From Bradysia coprophila (Eukaryota > Arthropoda > Insecta > Diptera > Sciaridae), in assembly GCF_014529535.1 (NCBI RefSeq), contig NW_023503375.1:3469620-3533619 (forward strand): a stretch of DNA of 64,000 bases, given 5' to 3'. The notes below the pieces were generated by a model, which saw only the letters and a program-made list of their open reading frames with translations, was not told where the DNA came from and searched no databases. The position numbers and the translations under genes were made by a program. Shown piece after piece: positions 21,742 through 33,119 of the stretch; positions within the stretch are counted from its first letter, which is position 1; each line of letters begins with the position of its first letter.

Positions 21742-24096
21742 TCAAAATCCAACACTTTCATTCCTAATAGCTTCCAAGACATAGTTTAAATTCTCTTCAG
21801 CCTGTCGCTTCAATTCCGAATAGTCAAATTCCTGAAATCAAAGAAACGAAAGGAAAGTCAGTTTGGCTGCTCATCAGATGTACTCAGTCTGTTAACCTTT
21901 TTCGTCTGGAACAAAGATTCCTCCAAGATTTTATTTTCTTTTATCAAGTCGGTCAGTTTCTCTTCTAAATGAGATATTTGCCGATAGTTTTCGTTGCTTC
22001 GCAGTTTTTCCTGTAATTGATATAACCATGGAATAGAATCAAATGACTTGTAGTCAAAATGGATGGAAAAGCATCCGGAAGTCACTATTAGGCCACTGAA
22101 ACCCCTTCACAGAATTTCCTCACCTTAATTTCTGCATTTCGCTTTCTAGCTTCTTGAACAACACTCTCCGTCACTCTTTCCTTCTTCTTCAACTCTTCAA
22201 GCGTAGCTGCCATTTCCTCCATTTTAGCAGCAGCATCATCTCTCAATACCTGCGAACATAACGAAACAAAAATTAATTCGAGCATCGACCTGCACCTGAA
22301 CCCACAGTAGTTATTTACATCCAAATTACTAAATTTAACAATTTCCTCATTAACCGATACTTCTTCAGCATTCAGCTCATTCTTTTGGTCTTTGGTCCTC
22401 TTTTCTAGTATTTGCAGCTGCTTCAGCTGGATGCTCAACTTTTTATATTCCTTGAGAAGGCCCTCTTGTGAACTGAGATCATTCTTTTCGTTCAGGATCG
22501 ATGACTTTGTGATGCCGTAGTTCTTTAAATTAATGCCCTGCAGAGTAATCTGTTCGATGGCATAAGTTATTTGATTCTTCAGTGTGTCAATATCTGCAAC
22601 AAAAAGATTTCGGCATAAAATTGAACTGAAGGTCTTCAGGAGCGTTCAGAATAAATTACTATTTTGCTCTTCCTCCATGCTCGCACGAAACGTGGCCATG
22701 AATGCAGACATTGTTTCGTCTCGTCTTTTCAATTCCATGTACTTGACATGCCGTTCAGAGTTGCTCTCTTCCAAGTCTTGTTCGATTTGTTGCAACGTTT
22801 CCTTTTTGTCAGTTAGTTGATCTTCGATTTGTTTCATTTGCTTATTCATGCTGGTCAAGGCCTGATTGTTCGCCCTCACTTCAACAATTAACTTTTCCCT
22901 TTCTTGGGCTGGAGTAAGACGATTGGCCTCTTCTTCACGCAGATTATTTCGTTTAGCCACCAGTTCATTTAACTTGGTCAGCAATCGAGCAGCTTCCATC
23001 CGTGTTTGAGAGGTGGATAACGTCGCTTCCATACGTTGTTTCTGTTTAATTAGAGAATCGATTTGGTCGTGAATTTCAGAATTTTGCGCCCGAAGATTTT
23101 CCAGTTGTTTCTCATGTTGACGGTAACGTTCCTGATCCGCTGGCGATAGTGCGAAAATCATTTCGTTGATTTTAGCCTTTTCTTCATTAATTTTCCGTTC
23201 CAATTCCTTGTTCTTGTCTTCCTTCGATTGCCTTTCGTTGAACAGCATCTCTAACTGACTTTGAATGTTCTCATTTCGTTCCCGAATAGCGATTGCCTCT
23301 TGCTGAATTTGTTGACGTGTTGTCCCACTGCTGTGACTGTCCAGTACAATGTTCATATCCGTTAATTTAGATTGAAGATCTGAAATAAATTGCATTGAAT
23401 TTCGTCGTACCGTAAAGGTCAGTAGATCATTGGAGGAAATACAACGGAAAAGTCAGTGGCCAAGCACATCGTTTCAACTGCAGATACTAACTTGTAAGCT
23501 CCTTCGTTGCTTCTTTGACTTTTTTCTCAAAACTTCGTTTCGCAGACCTTTCGCGATCCATGACTTGCCGTTCTCTATTCAACTTATCTGTTTCTCGCGT
23601 AATTTCGTTCATTTTCATTTGAAGTTGAGCTTGCCAGTAACGTTTGTCCTTTATCAACCGATTGGCGGTACCGTGAGCAGTTGGCAATCCACTCAGTCCA
23701 TGCTGGGTGATTGGTCTCTCCGATATGTTCTACAGATAGGATAGCATTTAATCGATTTAACAACTTTGAGTCTCGAATCTGTATACATTTCCAACATTTC
23801 CTATAGCAGTACCAATGCGACTGCCTGTTGTTGGACCACCCAACGACGATGTTAGTCGGCTGGCTGTTCCATTTCGTAACGCGGATGGAGGTCGTGGACC
23901 TGAATTATCAAACGTTGACGATTTATTAAGAATTTGTTTTAGTTCTTTAGCGGTATTTGGTATGCAACTCCCTACCACTCCGTGTTACTGGACGATATTG
24001 TATCGGTGACTCTGCTGTCATTGTTTCAGGCGCAACTCCTCCTCCACCTCTACGAGATACAGGTCGATTAGACGAACGTGAAGTTGCTGAATCCAT
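21742..24096 (-). CDS. IFT74: Intraflagellar transport protein 74
   Basis: It is an IFT-B core coiled-coil subunit that pairs with IFT81 and carries tubulin into growing cilia; in insects this matters in ciliated sensory neurons. Eight exons: 23976-24096, 23787-23899, 23492-23729, 22660-23379, 22319-22593, 22124-22249, 21897-22010 and 21742-21831. All are in frame, giving 598 aa against 600 in human. The first 105 residues are low-complexity and basic (RPVSRRGGGG, RPPSALRNG, ERPITQHGLSGL), like the tubulin-binding head of IFT74. The rest is almost continuous coiled coil, with KRYWQAQL at its start, ALSPADQERY in the middle and the C-terminal HLEEKLTDL and FDYSELKRQ blocks. The exon 2 donor (GTATAC) could instead be GTTGGA nine bases earlier, losing three residues. 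The first ATG of the frame is used. Confidence 0.93.
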
Positions 24097-24610
24097 TCAA
24101 TAATGATAAAAGAATGACGAATTTTCTCCGATACAACATGAACACTGTATCGATGTAATTTTAGTTTCGTTAGCAACCCAGACCAAACATTCAAACACCG
24201 AACTTCTAACAGTTGACGACTGATGGCGCCGCTGAACATTCTGGTCTTCTGGTATAAGAAACTCGAATCTTTCGAAAGTTTTTCTCATCGAGCAAATTAC
24301 GTAGATGAGCTCACGATACCTACTCTTCAATCATCAGCCACGATTCAATAGTAAATTAGTAAGTGCAAACTATATTCAAGTCCAGAAATTTAGTTTTGTG
24401 TACGGTGTAACACTCATCGAATTCATCGTTAAACAATTTTTAACGGCTAATTTTTCCTATCTAAACATCGAAATCATCGAAAAAAGAGAGAAACAAAAAA
24501 GTTTTTGCACCAGAGGATCATAATTCGACATTTCTCAACACGTCAACTGAGATCAAAAAAATCGATATTTTGATATTGCTTACAGCGAAATATTTGCGGG
24601 CGAAATAGAT

Positions 24611-24811
24611 ATTTATACCAAGGCTGTATACTTTGGGGAGGTCACGCAGATCGCCATTTTATTAGATACGCGGGAACACACCTTTTCCATACAAACAAAT
24701 TCACCGAAATTGAATTTGTATGGAGTGGTGAATTTTTTGTATGAAACGTGGTGTGTAACCCGCGTATCTGCATCTGCGTGACCTCCCCAAAGTATACAGC
24801 CTTGATTTATA
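24611..24811. mobile_element. hAT/P-like fold-back MITE with 7-bp TSD
   Basis: The left end reads CAAGGCTGTATACTTTGGGG and the right end is its inverse, with the match going on through AGGTCACGCAGA (about 32 bases in total). ATTTATA lies at 24611-24617 and again at 24805-24811. One unmatched C separates the left duplication from the repeat, so an 8-bp target duplication with one difference is also possible. Confidence 0.75.
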
Positions 24812-24864
24812 AATGACTAAGGGGAAAAATAGACTTTTGATGATCCAAGCCGAGGTCAATGAAG

Positions 24865-25045
24865 ACAATGAACGTCAACACAAGGTATGATCGAATGTCG
24901 AACTTTGTATGGAGCGGAGGACATAGCGATTTCATATAAAGAAACTCACCTCTTATGAGAGGTGAGTTTGTTTTTATGAAATCGCTATGTCCTCCGGTTT
25001 GTATGAATAGAATAGACCATACCTGGTTTATACTTTCATTGAATG
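24865..25045. repeat. Long hairpin
   Basis: The inner arms, 24915-24954 and 24961-24996, are near-perfect inverses (CGGAGGACATAGCGATTTCA and AACTCACCTCT). Weaker inverse similarity continues outwards through AAGGTATG / CATACCTGG to CAATGAA / TTCATTG. It is probably a fold-back MITE; no target duplication was identified. Confidence 0.6.
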
Positions 25046-25054
25046 AAGACACAA

Positions 25055-25170
25055 AAACGATACTTTTAATTTTTCTTCCGAGGATCCGAGTTTTGTAATA
25101 TACCTTTCATGCTGAGGGCGTCGAAGTAGTGCTTGAAACATGAAATGCACGGTTTCCAACGCATGTTATA
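25055..25170. repeat. Second copy of the 4399-4534 MITE family
   Basis: It shares CATGCTGAGGGCGTCGAA and GTAGTGCTTGAAACATGAAA with the first copy, plus the CGAGTTTTGTAAT arm. Its right arm is decayed. Confidence 0.6.
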
Positions 25171-25196
25171 GTAGACTATGCACCTCTGACTAAAAT

Positions 25197-25261
25197 ATTT
25201 TGACGATTTGGAAGTTATGTAACGAGCCAAAGGCGTGGTACATAATCCAAATCGTCAAAAT
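25197..25261. repeat. Hairpin with 16-bp perfect stem
   Basis: ATTTTGACGATTTGGA at 25197-25212 is answered by its exact inverse at 25246-25261, around a short AT/GC loop. Confidence 0.7.
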
Positions 25262-25391
25262 AAACGTCTGCCGAGAACCGATATATCGAGATAAACAAAT
25301 TTGCCCTAGAGGGATAACATCGAGATTACCGTTCTAGGCAGATAAATAACCATTACGCAACAGCAACTAGGACTAGAAGTCATGTAGAATC

Positions 25392-25441
25392 AAGGTTCTG
25401 AAAGAACAGGTTAAGACAACTCTGAGTTCTTTCAGAACCTT
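25392..25441. repeat. Hairpin with 16-bp perfect stem
   Basis: AAGGTTCTGAAAGAAC at 25392-25407 is answered by its exact inverse at 25426-25441. A lone GGTTCTGAAAGAA also occurs near 625-637. Confidence 0.7.
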
Positions 25442-26050
25442 GCGTAGAATAATATTGTCACGTCATAGACTTGTCCCACTCGGTTTCATATCGATGTCCG
25501 AATGACTAGTTCTAAAAAATCCTCTCTTCATCACTTGCTACAGAATATACTATTATTCGAAAACCATCTGAACACACATCTATATATACGGCGTAACATC
25601 CACATGAATGCATAGCACACTCATATATATGCACAACAACTATACAAATGTGTTTTCGCTTTTATTATTTTTTTTTTTGATCCAACAACTGTTTAGTCCA
25701 AACTTTTTCTTTCAGTTGCACTCGACGAGTTATTCCTAGTGGATTGTGTGTGCGTTTGACGGTGCCATAATATATAAGATTTATATTCGAATACTGGGGG
25801 TCGAAGTTTATATTTCTATATATTTCGAAGCGTATTCTCTAGATAAGTGGTGTTGTGTAGTTGAGATGTTGTCTAGATAGATAAATTTGTTTGATTATAT
25901 TTCCTTTGATCACGGGGATCCGTTCGTGCTTGACCAAATGGAATCTAAAAGTAATAACATGGACCAAAGTGAAAGTAGCGATACAGATTTGATTCTTCGA
26001 AAGCCGACCGGAAAATAGTGTAAAGTTCATCACTGAGTAATGCTTAGTTT

Positions 26051-26181
26051 CCTCTTACCAAAAAAAGTACTCCGTGTGAGAGACAAAATTGAATTTTTTC
26101 AATTTTTCTTTGTTTATTTGACAGTTTGCTCTCTCACGGCGCTCTAACGGCTCTCTCACGGCGTACTTTTTTTAAGTGGAA
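26051..26181. repeat. Fold-back MITE next to the unknown gene
   Basis: The left end holds AAAAAAAGTACTCCGTGTGA and the right end holds the inverse, CTCTCACGGCGTACTTTTTTT in shorter form. GAGAG/CTCTC tracts form the inner arms. Confidence 0.6.
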
Positions 26182-26673
26182 TGGGCACTTAAATAGATAA
26201 AAATAAAAGCAAAAAAAAAGAAGAATTTGTTTGACATAAACAAATTATATTACCGTTGTCGTAACGATATTTTGATATACAATTTTTTTTTCGATCTTTT
26301 AAACTGAAGATATAACGTACGTGTATACTAACCACACGATGATTGTGTACGATTGTGTATACCACCTCTGAAAAAGCTAATAAAACAAAACCTGTTTTTC
26401 ACTTCAGTAAAGGTTTTATAAAATAAATATTGTTTTGTGCGATAAACGTCTTTTCGGTGTTGTGCAATTTTTAATTCGTAAACTAAAAGTTTTTCACGAA
26501 AAAATTGTTTCCAGTTGAAATTATTCCAGTGTTTTCTTAACTGGGTGATGCAAAACGAACCTTCAGAAAATATGATTCGGTTCGTATGTGTTTCTTAACG
26601 AAATTCTGTGCACATTAAAATTCAAACTGGATACTTTGCTGCTGTATTGAAGAAGAATAAAAATCTACCGAAA

Positions 26674-26767
26674 ATGAACGGAGTAACGGCTATGGATGAA
26701 AACGGAGAAGATATCAAAAGTCCGATTAAACGACTTGGATCTACTAGGAAACTGTTAATATTCAATA
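26674..26767 (+). CDS. Probable first coding exon of an unrecognised gene
   Basis: The ATG at 26674 has a good insect context (CGAAAATGAAC) and opens a frame of 31 codons plus one base, ending at AATA|GTAAGT, an excellent donor in phase 1. The peptide is MNGVTAMDENGEDIKSPIKR and then LGSTRKLLIFN. It is acidic then basic, with a possible proline-directed phosphorylation site (KSPIKR), no signal peptide and no membrane segment. I do not recognise the family. An upstream in-frame stretch exists but has no ATG. No acceptor exon was identified in the remaining window, so the first intron would be very long, common for neuronal or developmental genes in flies. It diverges from IFT74. Confidence 0.5.
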
Positions 26768-27207
26768 GTAAGTGGCTCAAATTTTATTTATTTATTTTTT
26801 CGCGAAGCATACCAGATGTATACTGTACTGTTAAACTTAAATTTTAAATATTATCCGAACATTTTTAAAGTCACACTCAACTAAATTTTAATTGTTTCAC
26901 TTATTACGATCGTAATGACTCAAGTCTTTTTTTCGATTTACATTTGCAAAAAAAAAATTGCGCAAATCTCCGGTTTAAAATTTCCCATTAATACCTTCTG
27001 ATGTTCAAAAATAAATTTATGTTTCTTATTAGAGATGTTAATGTCTCTTAATGATTGCACATTTTCCAAAGAAAAATCTCTCTTCATCTATCTAAGAATA
27101 GCCAGCATACACTGGAATTAAATGGTAGTTAGGATTGACGTAAGAACATAATCTCCGATCCCCATGTTCCTTTTCTATTTTTTTAAAATGTAATGCTACT
27201 GTTATAT

Positions 27208-27494
27208 TAGGGTGGGTCATATTTTGATTTTTTTTTCAGGCCTGGGTTCAGTTTGGTGAAAAATTAACGTTTCAAAAGTTCTAAATACTAAATAGTATTT
27301 TATTAAGCCAACAATTACAGTCAATACTGTAACGCATGCCAGAGGAATTTTACAACGTTTTATGCTGTTACAGAGAAAATACTTCTTGAGGCTCTAAGAA
27401 AACTCGAATTTAAAGAAAAGAAAAAAAAATTCTCCTGCAGCCCAGGCCAGTCTTTCGTTTTTCTTTAATCGAAGGTAAAATACGACCCACCATA
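27208..27494. mobile_element. TA-flanked MITE with GGGTGGGTC ends
   Basis: It starts TAGGGTGGGTCATATTTTG and ends AAAATACGACCCACCATA; the inner arms include CAGGCCTGGG and CCCAGGCC. TA at both edges suggests a TA target duplication. Confidence 0.65.
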
Positions 27495-29005
27495 CTGTGT
27501 AAGCCCAAATATCAGACAATATCCTCGCACCAATATCGGCGGAAGAATAAAAAAGAACTCAAAAATAAATTATTAAGTCACTTCCAGAGATTTTTCATGG
27601 CACCTCCAGAGTAATATATTGGATAAGTGTGTATACGTATCTTTAACATAAACGAGACGAACCCACCGCGCGTACGAATTATTTTTTTCCGATTTCGCTT
27701 TTCTCGCGTATACGCATAAATTCGGTTTTTTAATATCCCAATAATCGAACAAATAAATGAAAAAAAAATGTCTTAGGGAACCGAACGTGTGTTAAATATT
27801 TTTAATTTCAAAATGTTTGGATTTGTCGATGTAAACAAAACGGAAATTATTTTAGCACATGTTTACATAAATGAAAAAGTGTTTTTTAAGATGTTCGTTT
27901 TTGATCCCGAAAGTATTTTACACTCTTCGAAAAAAATTTAATGTTTTCTGTGGCCGGCCGTGTTCTCTTCCACTTTTACACGGAAAATTTTATATCGCCG
28001 GCCGTCTCACTAATGTAATTTATATATTATACGTGCACGTTCATACGTACAGATATGTTTAAGAGGTTATTCTAACAGTCTATACAATGAGAAAGTGATG
28101 TGTGCAAAGTATTTTTAGAATTTTCATTGATTTTTTGGTCTTTCATTCGGTTCATCTTGCACATGTGACTTTTTCTTAAAAAAAAAAAACAACTGAGAAG
28201 GAACAGCACGAGTGCAACCGACTCCGGATGGGTTTAGACACAAAGCGAACACCATACTACAAATTTACACACAAATAATGTGAAATTATGATTTCCGGTC
28301 CAAATAAGTTCATTCCTCTTAGAATAGATGTAATTGTCTATGTGATATTTCGTTACGTTTTTCCCCCAATGAGTCTTGGTTCTAATGAAAAAATACCGCG
28401 TACGTATAACAGTTTGGCGAAAACAAAGGCAAACGTTTTATAAATTGACGCGTTGTTGAAGAGATACGAACCGTAATTAGCTTATAGCCGCACATCCATT
28501 TAATTAATTGTTCCAATTTTATCAAAGTACATCCATCCCCCTCAAATTTGGCTCTTTTTACAAATTAAAAAAGTAAGTTACATAACGAAACGATCTCTGA
28601 CTCTATATCAAACGACCATCATGCTATTTTATTAGTTGCTATGTTGGTCGAAGTTATATAAAATCGTGAACAAGATACACAGTAGCATTACTCGTTTTAC
28701 ACCGAACAACACACATCATAATCAAACAGAATCCTATAAAGCACGTGTATTAAATTTCATTATATCAAAGAAATTCGAAAAAAAAGGCCAGGTGGAACGG
28801 TTTTTTTTTATTATATTTTATAAACATACAAAAGAAGGATGAGGGTCGACCAAAAATATATTACCTTCCAAAAGAAGTTATAAATGTGGTGAATAGAATT
28901 CACGTATTATAATGTACGCAAGTTTTATAATATACCAAAAAAAAATACATGCTGCACACACAGCACACAGGTATCCCAAAACGTGTTTCATTTTGATATA
29001 TTTTC

Positions 29006-29031
29006 GTTGTTGTTGTTGTCGTCGTTGTTAT
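29006..29031 (+). repeat. GTT/GTC microsatellite
   Basis: A short imperfect trinucleotide run (GTT repeated, with two GTC units). Confidence 0.7.
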
Positions 29032-30507
29032 TTTTAAAATAAATAGGAATAATCGCCTTAAAATCTACCTGGACTACATTTAAATCCGATAGACAGTTTG
29101 GAAACATTGTTTTATGCTTTCATGTTGGATTTTGTCTATTTTTAGCTCTTTAATAACGAAACGAACAAAAAGTAAGATCTTAACCGTGTGCCATAAAAGC
29201 TTACACCACATTTCGATTTCAAGTACATTTTAATTAAGATAATACTGTGGCTGCGGCTCCGCACATTAATGGCATACGAATGTGTGCAGAGATAGAAGAT
29301 TGCTTTTTGAATAACAATTTTTTTGTTGGTTAGAATAGACAGCGCATAAGGTTTCTTTTTCTGCAAACTTATTGGCATCTTATACCGTCTTTTGCATACA
29401 AACTGATTTCTATCAATTTTTTACCTGATAAAGATGAAGCAGGAAAATTCATGATCTGTGAAGTAAAACATGAGCAGATGATCCGACTGTATTGTCGTGT
29501 TTTTTTGTGAGTATGTAGGCGGGCAAACAATGATTGTTTCGATGTTTGTTAGGACAGTGACTTGTTTTCGAGAAAACAGCCATGAAAACAGAATACCTAA
29601 AAAGGGAGCCGTAGTTATCTTTCAAGAACATAGATGCTTGAGTGGCAGACAGACATTTTTACTTAAATGTGTTGACTGCAACCTAAAGCGAGATTAGCGA
29701 AATACCCGGAATTTCACAATAATTATCTTGCTCTTGTCGATTCGATACAATGAAAAACTTTCACCAAATAGTCGTTTGCGTCCTTGTTGGGACATTTTTG
29801 TTTTGATTAGTGGGAAATCTATTACAAGACTATGCAATCCGACTAATTGTCAAGATAGGAAACAATTTTGTCCAAAAGTTAAATATTTTACTTACGAAGT
29901 CCGGGAGAAATGAAAATTACTGCGAATGTCGTCAGATAGGATTTGAATCATTTCCGTTAGGTATTTTACTCGCTAAACCCAGGATATGAATCATTTCCTT
30001 GAGATGCTGCTAGCAATTTTTTTTATTGACTACCCCACTCGAAAGTTGACCATTACTTGGCAACATCCATTACATGAAGAATATTTTGAGTTCATTTTAC
30101 GTGAATTCCTTTGGCATAATCACTAACTTTCGTATAGGACCTTGTGATACTCGAAAACTCATTTGTGGGTTTTTAAAAGACTTGTTGCGTTAACTATATT
30201 TCGACAAGTGTAGATGAATGCCTCGCCTTCGGCTCGAGTAAACTCTAAAATTGTCGCAAAGACCGAGGATTATTTCTCAAAAAACATACTTGTGAGTTTG
30301 CTTTTTTCGCAAAAATGTTGCCTCAAGCCATCAATTACTTTCGCAGCATCCAATTTCATTTCAATTTCATTTATTTTTAAACATAGTTACTTAAACTAAG
30401 TACACCGCGTAGCTCCAGTATGTGTTACAATTCTAAGGAGCTACAACCGATGCAATCTACTATCACATAGTTCAACCCAACGATCACAGATTTATTCGTT
30501 CAATAGC

Positions 30508-30720
30508 TTAACCTGTGACATGCGCCTATTCTCATCTGTTATCGATAACGACGACAAAAATGACAAGCTCTGGGTAATATGGTCCTTTGTAGAGTAAAAT
30601 GCATGGTAAAAAAAATGAAGTACAAGATTTGGCTAATTTCAAACAACAATTGTTTGATCGATGGAAGTAATAGACCCGATAATCATACTAGTCATATGCT
30701 TGCCGTCTGTAACAGGTTAA
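30508..30720. mobile_element. TTAA-flanked MITE (reference copy)
   Basis: It begins TTAACCTGTGACATGCG and ends CCGTCTGTAACAGGTTAA, imperfect inverted ends next to TTAA on both sides. TTAA target sites and a terminal CC are the habit of piggyBac-like elements. Inside are GATAACGACGACAAAAATGA, GCTCTGGGTAATATGG and AATGAAGTACAAGATTTG, which identify the other copies in the window. Confidence 0.7.
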
Positions 30721-32966
30721 TTTGCAGCTTCAGGACATAAAGTGTAACTCGGAAATGAATCGAAAGACTTTGCGTTGAATTTGGGTATTGCTACTCAGCT
30801 ACAAAGTTATGATTTCAAATCTTTCGTTAAAAAAAATATTTTGACGAGTCGAAAATGATTTTTGATAAATTAAACCGTTCCCTTCTTGGACAGTCCAAGT
30901 TGGACTTCCTTCCTTACTTAACCTCACTACACTATCTATACTCCAAAAAACACTCTTTTCATACCTAGGACCCGATCTCGGTCGGATATGAAAAATAATA
31001 TTCGTACGACGGACTAAAAGTCTTTTTTAGCGTGTGAGAGGTTTCCAGACAGAGCCGAAGGCGAAATGGTACGAAATGTACCATTCATTTCACGGTTTTG
31101 GCTAAATAAACTAGCATTGACCAGAGTCTCTAGTTTTTTTTTTGTTGTCACCGACGTCGTCAACAAATAAAATATTTTATCGCGAAAAATGGCACCCAAC
31201 AAACCGTCATCCAAATTGATGTATCCTAAGCCACTCGCAATTTTCAGATTTGCAGGTTATTATAATGCACTCATATGTGCTTCCGTTTCGCTGTGTTAGC
31301 AACCCAGCCACAACGAAACAAACGAAAGAAATCTAATAATTTCATAAATAAATTAATGAGCAGACAAATAATGTTGTTTCTCTATTAAAAGTTTAATAAA
31401 TATTTATGAAGAACGAATGCATAAAAAAAGCGTTGTTAAATATTATAAAATTCTGAAAGGGGGACACAAGTTAATTTATAAAATGTTGTTTTTATATCCA
31501 GTTAGTGTTAATGCACATGAAACATTAGCTCTATGTTGAAATTCTATTGTAATTCTTTGTTATGTTTCTCTTTTACACACTGCGTTGTTTATGTTCAATT
31601 GGTTTATAACCATACACTATTTAAAAGACTTACCAGCAGCAGAGTGTGTACTCGGCTAAAATACTTGTTGATGATGAGGTCAAATGAAATAATGGCGCAA
31701 TGATTAGGATGTGTGGGGAAAAATTTATTTGACATTGTTCAGTAGCATCGGTGCAGAACGGCTGATTGGATTAAAGCAAGAACAAGGTCAACTCTATGTT
31801 TAATTTGTATTTTAGTTAGTTCAACGTAAGTTCATGCGAAGAATTGCCGATTCTGAATTGATTTTGATTGGTGGTGTAGACACACTTTTGTACAACGAAC
31901 TTCGATAATTCGTTTATGGAAGAATTGTGGACGGTATAGTCAGATCTGAATATTACTATGTTTTTCATTGCAAATTAAATAAAATTGTAATGAAAATATG
32001 GACAGAGCAATTCATTTAAATAGAAAGTTGAGATGTACGTCTAATGAAACGAGTCCAAATGCATTCTGCTGTGCTTGAACCAGACTCGTATGTATTATAC
32101 GTGTATAGCCCTAGCAATTACCATGTCCCGCTGTCTGAGTCATATTTCATGAACAAAACTTTTAGGTATCACATACCAAAACCAAATGTACCGGAGAAAT
32201 AAAAACGTTCGAGGAGCTATTCATTTTTGTCTGGTACACCCACGGCAGTCACAGCCAAGTTCTTTTTATGATAAATTCCTTTTAATTAATTTTTTTTTTA
32301 TTAACGGCGCCTAAAAGCACATATTCATTCTGGTTATACTACAAATATGGATTGGATATATCGAAGACTATATAGTGTGTGTGTTACGGTGGAATAGTGT
32401 TTGCATTCTCGTTTATTTTCGGCATTCGTTACGTTTTCCCTGCAAAGTAATTCATGCTTTTCATTGAAAATAATAAAAAAAAAAGTTTTTTTTTATTAAT
32501 AATCCCAGATTATCGAAAAGAAAATAAAAGAAATTTCCAATCACAATTAATGTTCGTGCTCCATTTATAATCTTGAACTTGAAAATTAAATTTAGAAAAT
32601 TTCGTGCTATTTAATACAAACGGAAAATTGAAAATTTTCAATTTTATTTATTGAATATTGGCTGAATTTATAGATTTGTTTTGTTAATTAACGGTTTTAT
32701 TTTTGGTTTACATTTCGAAAAATAATTGAAGAAACACATTTTACTCAATGGGCCAAACACGGATTCGTAACAGATTTAACAAATTTTGTTTGAAACTCAT
32801 AAATTCGACTATTGGACTCGAACGATGTATTCGTGCTAGTGCGTAGGCTCTTTACTTTCTGTAACATATTTTATTTCCATCCAGGTTTTGTGGGTGATTT
32901 TCGGTTATTCCCCTGACTGTAAGGCATGGATCTCACACCAAAAAACCACTCGAAAATGTTTTCACT

Positions 32967-33119
32967 CAAAGGCTCTATATCAGGCAAAAGATCAAAAAAA
33001 TTTATCTCTCTAAAACAGTCTCTAAAAGGTCAAAATTTTCCATAATCTAAACAAACGGCAGGTGTTAGGGTTTTTGTCAGATAATTTTTTTTGATCTTTT
33101 GCCTGGTATAGAGCCTTTG
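32967..33119. repeat. Fold-back MITE
   Basis: Arms of about 40 bases: CAAAGGCTCTATATCAGGCA at the left and TGCCTGGTATAGAGCCTTTG at the right, with GATCAAAAAAATTTATCT answered inside. No clear target duplication. Confidence 0.75.

Larger units (their letters stand above)
24097..26673. other. Divergent intergenic region rich in hairpin elements
   Basis: The stretch lies between IFT74 and the unknown gene. It holds fold-back elements at 24611-24811, 24865-25045, 25055-25170, 25197-25261, 25392-25441 and 26051-26181. The 5' leader of the unknown gene should lie in the last few hundred bases; an initiator-like TTTCAGTT occurs at 25710-25717 without a convincing partner motif. Confidence 0.5.
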
